Of a stretch of DNA of 37,691 nt, positions 19,457-28,316 are shown one piece after another. A program made the position numbers and the translations under genes. Below the pieces are notes generated by a model that worked only from the letters and a program-made list of their open reading frames with translations, did not search any database and had not been told where the DNA came from. The DNA is from Acidobacteriaceae bacterium (GTDB lineage Bacteria; Acidobacteriota; Terriglobia; Terriglobales; Acidobacteriaceae): assembly GCA_003165005.1 (NCBI GenBank), contig PLSB01000046.1, forward strand, positions 134 to 37,824. Direction: 5' to 3'. Positions within the stretch are counted from its first letter, which is position 1. Each line of letters begins with the position of its first letter.

Positions 19457-20386
19457 CTACTTCTGCCGGGCCGGTACTCTCACCATTCGGCCAGGTTCGG
19501 ATTCCTTCAGTTTGTCCTTGACCAGTTCCATGAAGGCGGCCATGGCCGGAGAAATCCATTTGTCCTTGTGCCACAGGATTTGCGTGACGATGTCGAGCGC
19601 TGGACCGGTCCAGTGCAGGGCTTTGATATGATTCTGGCGCAGTTCGCGGCTGACGACGATCTCCGGCAGCAGCCCCAGTCCCATGCCGAGGCCGATGCAC
19701 TGCTTCAGCGCCTCCACGCTTGAGAACTCTGTCACGTTGGCGGGGCGAATGTTCCTGAGCGCCAGCGCACGATCGAGTTTTTCCCGGTAACTGCATCCCG
19801 ATTCGGTCAGCAGCAGATTCTGTCCGGCAAGATCGGCCGGCTTTACTGTGGCCTGGCTGGCGAGCGGGTGGCTGGCATCCGACAGCAACAGGATTCGCTC
19901 CGTGCGCAAGCGGCAGGACTTGATGCTCGAGGAGGGCGGCAGATTGTCGCCGTGAATCACCATGTCGAACTTTCCGGCCTCGAGATCGAGCGTAACCGTC
20001 GCGGTCGAGTGTTGACTGAAGATGAGTTCCACGTGCGGAAAGCGCCGGTGGAAAGCGCGCAGTACTTCCGGCAAACGATATGTAAGCTGGCTCTCTGCAG
20101 CCCCGATGCGCAGCGGCCCGCTGGGCTCGGCGCCGATTTGGATCGCGCGCTGACCCTGGTCCATGGCCGCGAGGGCCTGCGACGCAAAGGGCAGGAAGTT
20201 GCGGCCCGCGTCCGTGAGGGTGACGCGACGGCCGAGGCGGTCAAAAAGCGGTATACCGAGTTCTTCTTCAAGCGCCTTGATCTGCGCGGTCACGTTGGAC
20301 TGCACAGTGTGCACCTTTTCGGCGGTGCGCGTGAAGCTCAACTCTTCAGCGAGCGCGCGAAAGATTTGTAGCTGCCGGACTTCCAT
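19457..20386 (-). CDS. LysR family transcriptional regulator
   Basis: MEVRQLQIFRALAEELSFTRTAEKVHTVQSNVTAQIKALEEELGIPLFDRLGRRVTLTDAG... Confidence 0.95.
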   Translation of the reverse strand: MEVRQLQIFRALAEELSFTRTAEKVHTVQSNVTAQIKALEEELGIPLFDRLGRRVTLTDAGRNFLPFASQALAAMDQGQRAIQIGAEPSGPLRIGAAESQLTYRLPEVLRAFHRRFPHVELIFSQHSTATVTLDLEAGKFDMVIHGDNLPPSSSIKSCRLRTERILLLSDASHPLASQATVKPADLAGQNLLLTESGCSYREKLDRALALRNIRPANVTEFSSVEALKQCIGLGMGLGLLPEIVVSRELRQNHIKALHWTGPALDIVTQILWHKDKWISPAMAAFMELVKDKLKESEPGRMVRVPARQK

Positions 20387-20837
20387 CGATGAATCTCCAA
20401 TACAGATGCAATATATCACATCAATCTATTGGACAGATATAAACTTCTGAGCCAGACTCTCGATATGAAGCGATCGAATGGGACACCAAATTATGCCGGA
20501 GCGATCGAGCGAGTAGCAATCGATGGTGTTCCAGCAAGCTCTTGGAGAGAGTATTCCGGAGCTTATAGAGAGCCGAACAAAAACATCCCCAAAGGAGGTT
20601 CCTATGGGCCGCATCGCACCCGCACGCGAGTTTTTTCACATTGTGACCAATCGCATGTCTCCTGTGACCAACAGCATCTGAGGTCATTTGTATGCACCTC
20701 TCAGCATGACGGAGCATGCCCGTAAACCGCTCAAACCACATGACATCTGGAATCGTTGGTGGTCTACTGGGCATCAGTTCAGCAGCTTCGAAACTACGCA
20801 ATTCCCCTTGAACCCTAAACCGAATTGGAGAAAAATC

Positions 20838-21977
20838 ATGACGCTGATACACAACAATTCGCTCAGGCACACTGTCCTCTCATTCGCAGCATTCTCGTTC
20901 CTCCTTCTCGGAGCGTCGAGCGTGCTCGCCAACCCTGTTAACAATCCCGACGTTCCGGCAACGCAATCGCGATTTGAGCCGCGCACAATTCAGGAGCAGA
21001 TCCAGCTCGCCGGCGAATACCTTGCCGGACACGGCGCGCCGCAGGATTGGAAACGCGCGGCGTTCTGGTACGAAAGGGCAGCTGGAGCCGGCGATCCCCG
21101 GGCGCAGCTGCAGATCGGTTATTTGTATGAGGCAGGCATCGGCGTTCCCAGGGATCCAGTCCGCGCCGTTCACTGGTATCAACTCGCCGCCGCCGGTGGA
21201 CTGGTCAGCGCCAAGGCGAATCTTGGCATTGCCTATCTTTGGGGAGATGGTGTTGAGAAGAATGAGCAGGAAGCCTTCGCGCTCTTTGATGAAGCCGCTC
21301 AAAAAGGCAGCGGGCTCGCGGCATTCTATCTGGGAGGCATCTATCATTTCGGAATCGGCGTGGTGCAGAATGACGCCGAGGCCGAACGTTGGTATCTGAA
21401 GGGCGCAAAGCTGCACAATCCACAGGCGCTGTACACTTTGGGATGGCTGTTTGTCGCAGGAACGAATCACGAGCACAACCCGAGCACGGCCGCAACTCTG
21501 CTGCGGGAATCCGCAGAGGCCGGTTATGTTCCCGCGATGTATCAGCTTGGCCTGTTGCTCGAGAAGAACCCGGATCTCGCGAAGCATCCAGGAGAGGCTC
21601 TGACTTTGCTTAACGATGCGGCAAATGCCGGCTCGTGGACTGCGTCGATGATTCTGGGCGTGCTCGCGCGGGACGGCAGGGAGGTTCCGTACAATGCATC
21701 CTCGGCGTACTTCCAATTCCGTGTTGCTGCGCTCGAAGGAGGAGACGAGGCGGAAAAACTCCTCAAAAACGATCTGCAGTTCCTCGCCACCGAACTGGGC
21801 GCAGACCGCACGGCAGAGATCGATGCCCAAGCCGAGGGCTGGCGCCAGCGCCACCATGCTCGACTTGAATTCGTCTATAAACAGGGAGAAGATATGACTG
21901 GATTCCCCTCCAGCGCGTTGGCGGTTCCCGAGGATGGCGCGCATGCGGCTGTATTGGTTCCTGTCGAGGCGGAATAG
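20838..21977 (+). CDS. Secreted Sel1-like repeat protein
   Basis: Signal peptide, then AAFWYERAAGAGDPRAQLQIGYLYEAGIGVPRDPVRAVHWYQLAAAGGLVSAKANLGIAYLWGDGV... Confidence 0.92.
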   Translation: MTLIHNNSLRHTVLSFAAFSFLLLGASSVLANPVNNPDVPATQSRFEPRTIQEQIQLAGEYLAGHGAPQDWKRAAFWYERAAGAGDPRAQLQIGYLYEAGIGVPRDPVRAVHWYQLAAAGGLVSAKANLGIAYLWGDGVEKNEQEAFALFDEAAQKGSGLAAFYLGGIYHFGIGVVQNDAEAERWYLKGAKLHNPQALYTLGWLFVAGTNHEHNPSTAATLLRESAEAGYVPAMYQLGLLLEKNPDLAKHPGEALTLLNDAANAGSWTASMILGVLARDGREVPYNASSAYFQFRVAALEGGDEAEKLLKNDLQFLATELGADRTAEIDAQAEGWRQRHHARLEFVYKQGEDMTGFPSSALAVPEDGAHAAVLVPVEAE

Positions 21978-22121
21978 AGCGTTTTCGATTCACTTTCTGA
22001 CATCGTCGGCATTGCTCTGCCGCAATCTTTTCTACATCGGCCCGCAATGCGGATTTTGACAATCTGGTCACTCGTTGACGGCATCGCGAGAGGCGATGCG
22101 TTGAGTTAAGAACGGAGGCTT

Positions 22122-23297
22122 GTGCCCGATCTGAAAGATGAAGCGGCTGAATTCGCTCTGCGCGCGGGTGCGCCGGGATCGCCCAAAAGGTCGATCCTGA
22201 TGCACCCCGCTTTTTTTATCACTGCTTCCACGCTGGTGGGACTGCTCTTCGCCTTGCAGCAGTGGGGGCACATGAACGTGGAGGGCTACCCAATCGGGCT
22301 CTGGAGGACAATCGGACCGTGGGGCGTGCAATATTTCTTGTGGGGAACCATCGCCTGGGTTCTTTGGCGGCTCTTCCGGCAGTTCATCCAAACTGCCAGC
22401 ATCCTTCAAATTTTTACGATCGTCCTTCCCGTGAGTCTGGCAGCCTACTTGATCGAGACCATGATATGGGTTGCCTTCTTCCCGCATTACTCAATCAATC
22501 ATCCGGTCATGGGCTATTGGCAGCGTGTTGCCTTCAATTACCAGGGCGACCTGATGGAAAGCATGGCCATCTTCTGGTGCGCCTTCTTCTTTTTCCGCGG
22601 CATCGGATATTACCAGCAGTTCCGGGAGAAGGAAACCGTTGCCGTCCAACTGCAAGCGCAACTGGCGAACGCACAAATCGCCGCACTGCGCATGCAGCTC
22701 AACCCCCACTTCCTTTTCAATACCATGAACAGCATTTCCAGCCTGATGCGCAGCGATGTGGATGCCGCCGACGCCATGCTGGAACATCTGAGCAGCTTGC
22801 TGCGTATGACTCTGGAACGCGGCGATGTTCAGCTCATTCCGCTGCACGACGAGATCGATTTCACGGAGACCTATCTTGCCATGCAGGATCGAAGATACGC
22901 AGGGCGCGTCACGCGGACGCTTTCAGTTGACCCCGAACTTCACGATGCGCTGGTACCAGCCATGATCCTGCAGCCGATCGTTGAGAATGCATACGCCCAC
23001 GGCTTGTCGAAACTGGATCGCGGCGGACAGCTTTCAATCGACGTCCGCAAGTACGGGCAACAGTTAAGGGCGCTGATCACGAACAATGGCGTCGGCCTGA
23101 AACCCGGCGTGAATCGGAAATCGAACGGCTACGGCGTGGGCTTGACCAATGTCAAAGATCGCCTCCGCCTGCACTACGGGGACGGCTGCTCGTTCACCAT
23201 GGGCGAGCTGGATGCAAACCGAGTGCAGGTTGCCATCTCATTTCCTTTGCAATTCTCGGCAAACCCTGCCGAAAGCCTGACAAGGTACGGTGCCTGA
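22122..23297 (+). CDS. LytS/YehU-type sensor histidine kinase (His_kinase PF06580 type), GTG start
   Basis: LRMQLNPHFLFNTMNSISSLMRSDVDAADAMLEHLSSLLRMTLERGDVQLIPLHDEIDFTETYLAMQDRR...PAMILQPIVENAYAHGLSKL; N-terminal TM helices. Confidence 0.93.
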   Translation: MPDLKDEAAEFALRAGAPGSPKRSILMHPAFFITASTLVGLLFALQQWGHMNVEGYPIGLWRTIGPWGVQYFLWGTIAWVLWRLFRQFIQTASILQIFTIVLPVSLAAYLIETMIWVAFFPHYSINHPVMGYWQRVAFNYQGDLMESMAIFWCAFFFFRGIGYYQQFREKETVAVQLQAQLANAQIAALRMQLNPHFLFNTMNSISSLMRSDVDAADAMLEHLSSLLRMTLERGDVQLIPLHDEIDFTETYLAMQDRRYAGRVTRTLSVDPELHDALVPAMILQPIVENAYAHGLSKLDRGGQLSIDVRKYGQQLRALITNNGVGLKPGVNRKSNGYGVGLTNVKDRLRLHYGDGCSFTMGELDANRVQVAISFPLQFSANPAESLTRYGA

Positions 23298-24052
23298 TGA
23301 TTCACGCAGTGGTGGCAGACGATGAAGTCCTGGCAAGGCAGAAGTTGCGCCAATTGCTTCGCGACGACCGCGACATTGAGATCGTAGGCGAGTCGGCAAC
23401 TGCCCTGGAGACGATCGAACTGGTGAAAGCAACGAGCCCGGAGTTGCTGTTCCTCGACATTCGCATGCCGGGTATGGATGGATTCGATGTCGTCGATGCG
23501 TTGGCCAATCACGCGGATGTTTCGTTGCCGCGCATCATTTTCACCACGGCCTACGACCAATATGCCCTGCGCGCCTTCGAGGTCAATGCCGTCGACTATT
23601 TGTTGAAGCCCTTTACGCAAGAGAGACTGCGCACTGCCATCGAACGGGTTCGCGAGCAGTCTCAGGCGAAGCCGCAGGGAACCGGCGCTGCGAACGGGAA
23701 AAGCCAGGGCGTCAATTTTTACACCAACCGCATCATCTTCAAGTCGCGTGGCCGCATTCTGTTTCTGCCCGTATCGGACATTCGCTGGATTGGCGCCGAG
23801 GGCAATTATGTGCGCCTTTCCACGGCAATGGAGACTCACCTTTTGCGGGAAACCATGGCTCACCTTGCGGAGCGGCTCGATCCGCGAGGATTCCTCCGCG
23901 TGCATCGCTCGTTCATTGTGAACCTGAAGTATGTGAAGGAGGTGCGCCGGGAAAGCAACGGTGACTCCGTCGTGATCATGGATAGCGGCCAGAAGGTTGC
24001 ATTGGGCCGCAGCTATCGCTCGTCACTTACCGAGCAGCTCCATCGCGCGTGA
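23297..24052 (+). CDS. LytTR-type DNA-binding response regulator
   Basis: VADDEVLARQKLRQLL...LLFLDIRMPGMDGFDVVDAL...DYLLKPF...RILFLPVSDIRWIGAEGNYVRLST...FLRVHRSFIVNLKYVKEVRRES; TGATG overlap with the kinase gene. Confidence 0.94.
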   Translation: MIHAVVADDEVLARQKLRQLLRDDRDIEIVGESATALETIELVKATSPELLFLDIRMPGMDGFDVVDALANHADVSLPRIIFTTAYDQYALRAFEVNAVDYLLKPFTQERLRTAIERVREQSQAKPQGTGAANGKSQGVNFYTNRIIFKSRGRILFLPVSDIRWIGAEGNYVRLSTAMETHLLRETMAHLAERLDPRGFLRVHRSFIVNLKYVKEVRRESNGDSVVIMDSGQKVALGRSYRSSLTEQLHRA

Positions 24053-24065
24053 AAATCACGCGGCC

Positions 24066-24232
24066 TTACGCTCCCGCCGCGTTCAAATCCACCAACCCCT
24101 CCGGCAGCGCCATTTCCACGCGCTTGCCTTCAAGGTCCATCCGGCGCAGGTAGCTCTTCGCAAACGGGATCAGCAGCTCGCCGCTTGCGCCGCGCACCAC
24201 GAGAATCGGCACCGGTCCGGCCGTCCGGTCTA
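24066..24232 (-). pseudogene. Truncated 3' fragment of rimM
   Basis: VDRTAGPVPILVVRGASGELLIPFAKSYLRRMDLEGKRVEMALPEGLVDLNAAGA is near-identical to the C-terminus of the full rimM at 26573-27241. The DNA aligns ungapped at a constant offset of 2507 bp. Confidence 0.88.
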
Positions 24233-24390
24233 CTCTCCGTTCGATTTGGTCCACGAGAGGCATGCGCGTGTGGATGCATGTCGCGTTCGAAGCCGGGCTG
24301 CTCGCGTCGCAGGGTTGAAACAAAGCGCATTAGGCTGCTCCCCGCTATCAAATACACTGATGTGAACCACCAGAATGCTGGAGTAGCAGC

Positions 24391-25296
24391 ATGTGCAGTT
24401 GTACAACTCCATTGGTATCGCTTGATTTCGACACGTCCCACCCTTCGAACTCGGTTTCGGTGATCATCCCTGTATACAACGGCGCACGCTTCATCGCGGA
24501 GACGCTCAAGTCCATTCTGGCGCAGACAGCGCCACCGGCAGAGGTGATCGTCGTCAACGATGGTTCCACAGACAACACCGTCTCCGTGGTCGAGGAGTTC
24601 GGAGATTCTGTCACCTTGATCAGCACTCCCAACGGCGGTGAGTGTGCGGCACGGAACACCGGCGCGTCCAGAGCCAAGGGAAACTGGCTTGCGTTCTGCG
24701 ATGCTGACGATCTCTGGCTTCCAACCAAACTCGAGAAGCAGCTCCGTCTCGCCAACGAGATTCCCGAGATTCACTGCGTCATAACGGATTATGCCGAAAT
24801 CGCAAACGGAGTCGTAGCCAACCGAAGCCATTTTTCCTGGGCGCCTAAGAACTTTTGGCTACCAGAGCAGCACGCAGCCGGCTTTATCGTCCGTGAGCCA
24901 ATTACCGGCAAACTCACAACCTTCCAGCCCGGTATTTCCTCCACTCCGCTCGTTAAGCGGGACTTTTATCTGAAGGTCGGGGGATTCGATGCGCAGGAAA
25001 CGCAGTGGGCGCCAGATACCTGCTTCCACTTTCGCTGCTTGAGTGTTGTGCCCTTTGGCGTCGTTCCCGAGGTGCTGATGCACTACCGCCGGCATCCCGG
25101 CGCACTGAGTGCGGATGGCCTCAAACAGTTGCGTGACGCTGTCGTCGTCTGGAACCATATCATCGCTAATTACCCTCAGGCGCAGCCCTACCGCGCCGAG
25201 CTGCTGCAAGGCCTGGTGGCAATGCGCAAAGAAATCAAAGAGAATGCCCGCTACCGGAGGCGGCAGAAATTGAAGCGCCTGCTGGGATTGAGATAA
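24391..25296 (+). CDS. Glycosyltransferase family 2
   Basis: SNSVSVIIPVYNGARFIAETLKSILAQTAPPAEVIVVNDGSTDNTVSVVEEFG...NGGECAARNTGASRAKGNWLAFCDADDLW. Confidence 0.94.
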   Translation: MCSCTTPLVSLDFDTSHPSNSVSVIIPVYNGARFIAETLKSILAQTAPPAEVIVVNDGSTDNTVSVVEEFGDSVTLISTPNGGECAARNTGASRAKGNWLAFCDADDLWLPTKLEKQLRLANEIPEIHCVITDYAEIANGVVANRSHFSWAPKNFWLPEQHAAGFIVREPITGKLTTFQPGISSTPLVKRDFYLKVGGFDAQETQWAPDTCFHFRCLSVVPFGVVPEVLMHYRRHPGALSADGLKQLRDAVVVWNHIIANYPQAQPYRAELLQGLVAMRKEIKENARYRRRQKLKRLLGLR

Positions 25297-25417
25297 CTTT
25301 GCATAGATAAGTCGTAGGCAAGTCGCTCCCTCAAGAGTCTGTTGCCAATCTGCGTGTAATCGATATGGCCCTCGGTTCAAGTCGGATTGGGAAGACATAT
25401 CTTGTAGATTTGTTCAA

Positions 25418-26206
25418 CTAAGCACGTATGTCTAGGTAGAGCGTGTATTCGCCAGTCTTGCCAGTGCGGTGCCGATACGGTGCAAGTGCCCGGACAACAG
25501 CTTCAGCGCATTCAGAATCGTGTGTCTCGATGCATATGTTACGCACACGTGGGAGCCATTCATCGGTATCTCCAGAAAAAAGTACTCCCTCACTCCCTTC
25601 GATATCGATCTTCAAGATATCGATCTCATTCCGTGGGCACATCGCAAGTAGCGCTGGCATATCAAAAGCAGTAACACTGCCGCTCTCGCCGGGCTCAGGG
25701 GGACGCACTTGTGTGGCCCATTCGCGACCATCGCGAAAAGTGCCGCGAGAAAGGGCGAGTTGGCCACAGGAATGCCATGCGGCGCCTTCAACCACTTTAG
25801 CCCGATCGCCATAGCGAGCCAAAGTTCGTTTGCAGATTTCGTAACTAGCTGGGTCGGGTTCGACGGCAAGGACGAATGCGCCAGGGAAGAGGCTCAAGAA
25901 AAACGAGCTAGTAAAGCCTACGTTAGCACCGAGATCCAGAATCACCCGGGGTGAGCGGCATAGACTCGACCGCCAAAAATCCATTTCGCCAAAGAGGAAG
26001 ATGTTCCGGAACAGATCAAAGTCACTGCTCTGCCCCATGCGGACCGAAACTGGATGACGCAAACATTTCGGGCGAAGGGAAACCGCTTTATGAACAAGTC
26101 CCCTGCGATCAGCCGCGTTCGCAAAGCTCCAGCGCAGGCCACCCAAGAGCCCAAGGCGACGCTGATACCAAAAGTGAGTTTCCCATCTCGTCATCTCAAG
26201 CCTCAA
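25418..26206 (-). CDS. FkbM family methyltransferase
   Basis: VILDLGANVGFTSSFFLSLFPGAFVLAVEPDPASYEICKRTL ... EIDILKIDIEGSEGVLFSGDTDEWLPRVRNICIETHD. Confidence 0.9.
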   Translation of the reverse strand: MRLEMTRWETHFWYQRRLGLLGGLRWSFANAADRRGLVHKAVSLRPKCLRHPVSVRMGQSSDFDLFRNIFLFGEMDFWRSSLCRSPRVILDLGANVGFTSSFFLSLFPGAFVLAVEPDPASYEICKRTLARYGDRAKVVEGAAWHSCGQLALSRGTFRDGREWATQVRPPEPGESGSVTAFDMPALLAMCPRNEIDILKIDIEGSEGVLFSGDTDEWLPRVRNICIETHDSECAEAVVRALAPYRHRTGKTGEYTLYLDIRA

Positions 26207-26339
26207 AACACGATGCGACCTTGGTAATTCTGGGCGGAGTGAAATTTAGAGCGGTCACTCTGAATCCGCGGCACATAGGAAGTGAAATAGCGCCGTCCAT
26301 CGCAATCGCCCCATCAATTCCAGTTGTTCCTTCGCGTGC

Positions 26340-26557
26340 TCGCCTCTCGCGCCCCGCAAACAGGCCCTGGCGCATTCACAGCATCCTTCTGTCCCGGTGC
26401 TTCCTCCACACCCGTCACAGCATCTGCGCCCACGGCCTCAATTCGGCAATCGCTTCCGCCACGTTCGCCGGATTTGGTCCGCCCACTGCGATCCGAAGTT
26501 CCTTTGGCGCAAGGCCCGGCTCTTGAGAATGCAAACTCACCACGGCATGAGGCGCAT
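26340..26557 (-). pseudogene. trpF-like (phosphoribosylanthranilate isomerase) C-terminal relic with a frameshift
   Basis: Reverse strand reads ...HSQEPGLAPKELRIAVGGPNPANVAEAIAELRPW (26430-26483), then, after a one-nucleotide shift, ADAVTGVEEAPGQKDA (26380-26427). This matches the TrpF pattern GGLNPENV..AI...RP[FW].VD..SGVE..PGKKD. Confidence 0.55.
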
Positions 26558-26572
26558 GAAAATCACGCACCC

Positions 26573-27241
26573 TCACGCTCCCGGCGCGTTCAAATCCACT
26601 AACCCCTCGGGTAGCGCCATTTCTACGCGCCTGCCTTCGAGGTCGAGCTTGCGCAGGTAGCTCTTGGCGAACGGGATCAGCACCTCGCCGCTTGCGCCGC
26701 GCACCACGAGAAGCGGTACGGGGCCGGCCGTCCGGTCCACGTCCTCAATCTCGCCGACATTCACCGTTGCCGCACCCGCCACGTCCACCAGCACGCACCC
26801 GATCAGGTCGCCGATGTAGGTTTCATCGGCGGCAAGCGGAGCTCGATCGGCTTGCGGAATGGCCACCACCAGCCCCTTCAGCTCTTCCGCTGCGCTGATC
26901 GAGTCCACGCCCGCGAAGTGCAGCACGATACCGCCTTTGTGCAGCCAGTGGTTGGCCAGGTCCATGGGACGAACCTGAGGAGGAACGGGCATGGTCTCCC
27001 GGGTCCCCAAGTGCGAGGGACCCGGGGCACCCACACCCACACCCACACTCACACTCACACTCACACTCGCACCCGCACTCGACGGGGCTCCCGCGCCGTC
27101 AGGCTTGAGCACCCACAAACGCTTACGTTCAGTAAATTTTTCAGGGAAATCGGTGAGAAGCTCGGCGAGAACCTCGCCTTTGCGGCCTTGCGGACGGCGA
27201 ATCCGCGCCAGCCAAACCCATGTTTCCGGCTGTACCGGCAC
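26573..27241 (-). CDS. rimM: 16S rRNA processing protein RimM with a repeat-derived internal insertion
   Basis: WVWLARIRRPQGRKGEVLAELLTDFPEKFTERKRLWVLKPDG [insert] ...HKGGIVLHFAGVDSISAAEELKGLVVAIP...YIGDLIGCVLVD...GEIEDVDRTAGPVPLLVVRGASGEVLIPFAKSYLRKLDLEGRRVEMALPEGLVDL; located next to khpA and rpsP. Confidence 0.93.
   Translation of the reverse strand: MPVQPETWVWLARIRRPQGRKGEVLAELLTDFPEKFTERKRLWVLKPDGAGAPSSAGASVSVSVSVGVGVGAPGPSHLGTRETMPVPPQVRPMDLANHWLHKGGIVLHFAGVDSISAAEELKGLVVAIPQADRAPLAADETYIGDLIGCVLVDVAGAATVNVGEIEDVDRTAGPVPLLVVRGASGEVLIPFAKSYLRKLDLEGRRVEMALPEGLVDLNAPGA
26996..27031. repeat. Palindromic element family B, intragenic copy (inside rimM)
   Basis: tcCCCGGGTCCC-caagtgcga-GGGACCCGGGgcaccc-type palindrome; same core (GGTCCCCAAGTGCGAGGGACC) as the reverse complement of 31090-31126. 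Confidence 0.85.
27028..27081. repeat. Hexanucleotide (CACACT/CACACC-type) array inside rimM
   Basis: cacccacacccacacccacactcacactcacactcacactcgcacccgcactcg; encodes SVSVSVSVGVGVG on the minus strand. Confidence 0.9.
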
Positions 27242-27289
27242 GGCGACCTCCGCTCCCGGAAGACGATAACAGCGCGGCCTCGGACGACG

Positions 27290-27559
27290 CTAGATCTCGT
27301 CGTCCTCTTCCAGAATGTCGAGCGTGTAGCGGTGGTGCAGCTTCATGCTGACTGCGCCCAGAATGGTGCGCACCGAGCGCGCGGTACGCCCCTGCTTGCC
27401 GATGACCTTGCCCACATCCTGCGCGGCCACGCGGAGCCGGAGCACCGTATTCTCTTCCCGGTTTACGGACTCCACCTCGACGGCTTGCGGTTCATCCACC
27501 AGGGCCCGCGCAATTTCGCGAACCAATTCGTCGACTTGCACCATTTCAGCTTGGGTCAT
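27290..27559 (-). CDS. khpA: KH-domain RNA-binding protein (KhpA-like)
   Basis: MVQVDELVREIARALVDEPQAVEVESVNREENTVLRLRVAAQDVGKVIGKQGRTARSVRTILGAVSMKLHHRYTLDILEED; lies between rpsP and rimM. Confidence 0.93.
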   Translation of the reverse strand: MTQAEMVQVDELVREIARALVDEPQAVEVESVNREENTVLRLRVAAQDVGKVIGKQGRTARSVRTILGAVSMKLHHRYTLDILEEDDEI

Positions 27560-27717
27560 GATCGTGCCTCTGACCATCTACAGTACGGAAATTGTAGTCT
27601 GTTGGACCGTGCGCGAATAGTACCACGCATTGCCGCCCGGAGCAAAGCCCTGCACAAAGCCTGGGAGCCGCCCACGGCCTTTGCGGCCTTGGACGCGGCA
27701 GAAGCGTGGCCGGAAGC

Positions 27718-28011
27718 TTAGGCTGCCGCCGGGGCGGGAACCGCCGGCGCGAGCGAGTCTGAAACCGCCGGCGCAACTGCCGGGTTCTTCTTCACCAGCT
27801 TTTCCACGGTGGGTGAGAGCGTGGCGCCCTTGCCGCGCCAATAGGCGATCCGCTCGTGCTTCAGAGCGACGGTCGCCGGGTTGGTGCGGGGGTTGTAGGT
27901 GCCTACCACCTCAATCGAACGGCCGTTGCGGGCGCGGTCCTTCTCGATCACGACAATGCGGTAATAGGGCTGCTTGGGGGCGCCGACACGCGCCAAACGA
28001 ATCATGACCAC
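27718..28011 (-). CDS. rpsP: 30S ribosomal protein S16
   Basis: MVMIRLARVGAPKQPYYRIVVIEKDRARNGRSIEVVGTYNPRTNPATVALKHERIAYWRGKGATLSPTVEKLVKK. Confidence 0.96.
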   Translation of the reverse strand: MVMIRLARVGAPKQPYYRIVVIEKDRARNGRSIEVVGTYNPRTNPATVALKHERIAYWRGKGATLSPTVEKLVKKNPAVAPAVSDSLAPAVPAPAAA

Positions 28012-28316
28012 GGCGATACAGTTCCTTTCAGGTGCAAATCTCTGTTGGGGTCTTTAGAGCGCCTGGGGCCCCGGGCGATTGGCAGGCCGGCGCACATCCA
28101 AAGCAAAGGCCAGACTCGTCGTCCGGCCTGGGCAAGACTCAACACCTAAGTATCGCTGAAACCGGGCCTTCGAGGCAAATCGTCTGCGGCCTGCCCGCAA
28201 TCGCTCCGGAAAAACCCGCATCGGACCCTTTCCGCGGCCCGCTGGCTTATCCTAACCAGTTACAGCTTCGATTTTGTGCGCGAGCGAAGCCTACTACGAT
28301 CCGCCGGACCCAAAGC

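Noticed and set aside
22081-22099. Hairpin GCATCGC-gagag-GCGATGC upstream of the LytS gene
   Set aside because: Short 7-bp stem, common by chance in GC-rich DNA; no extra support for a regulatory role.
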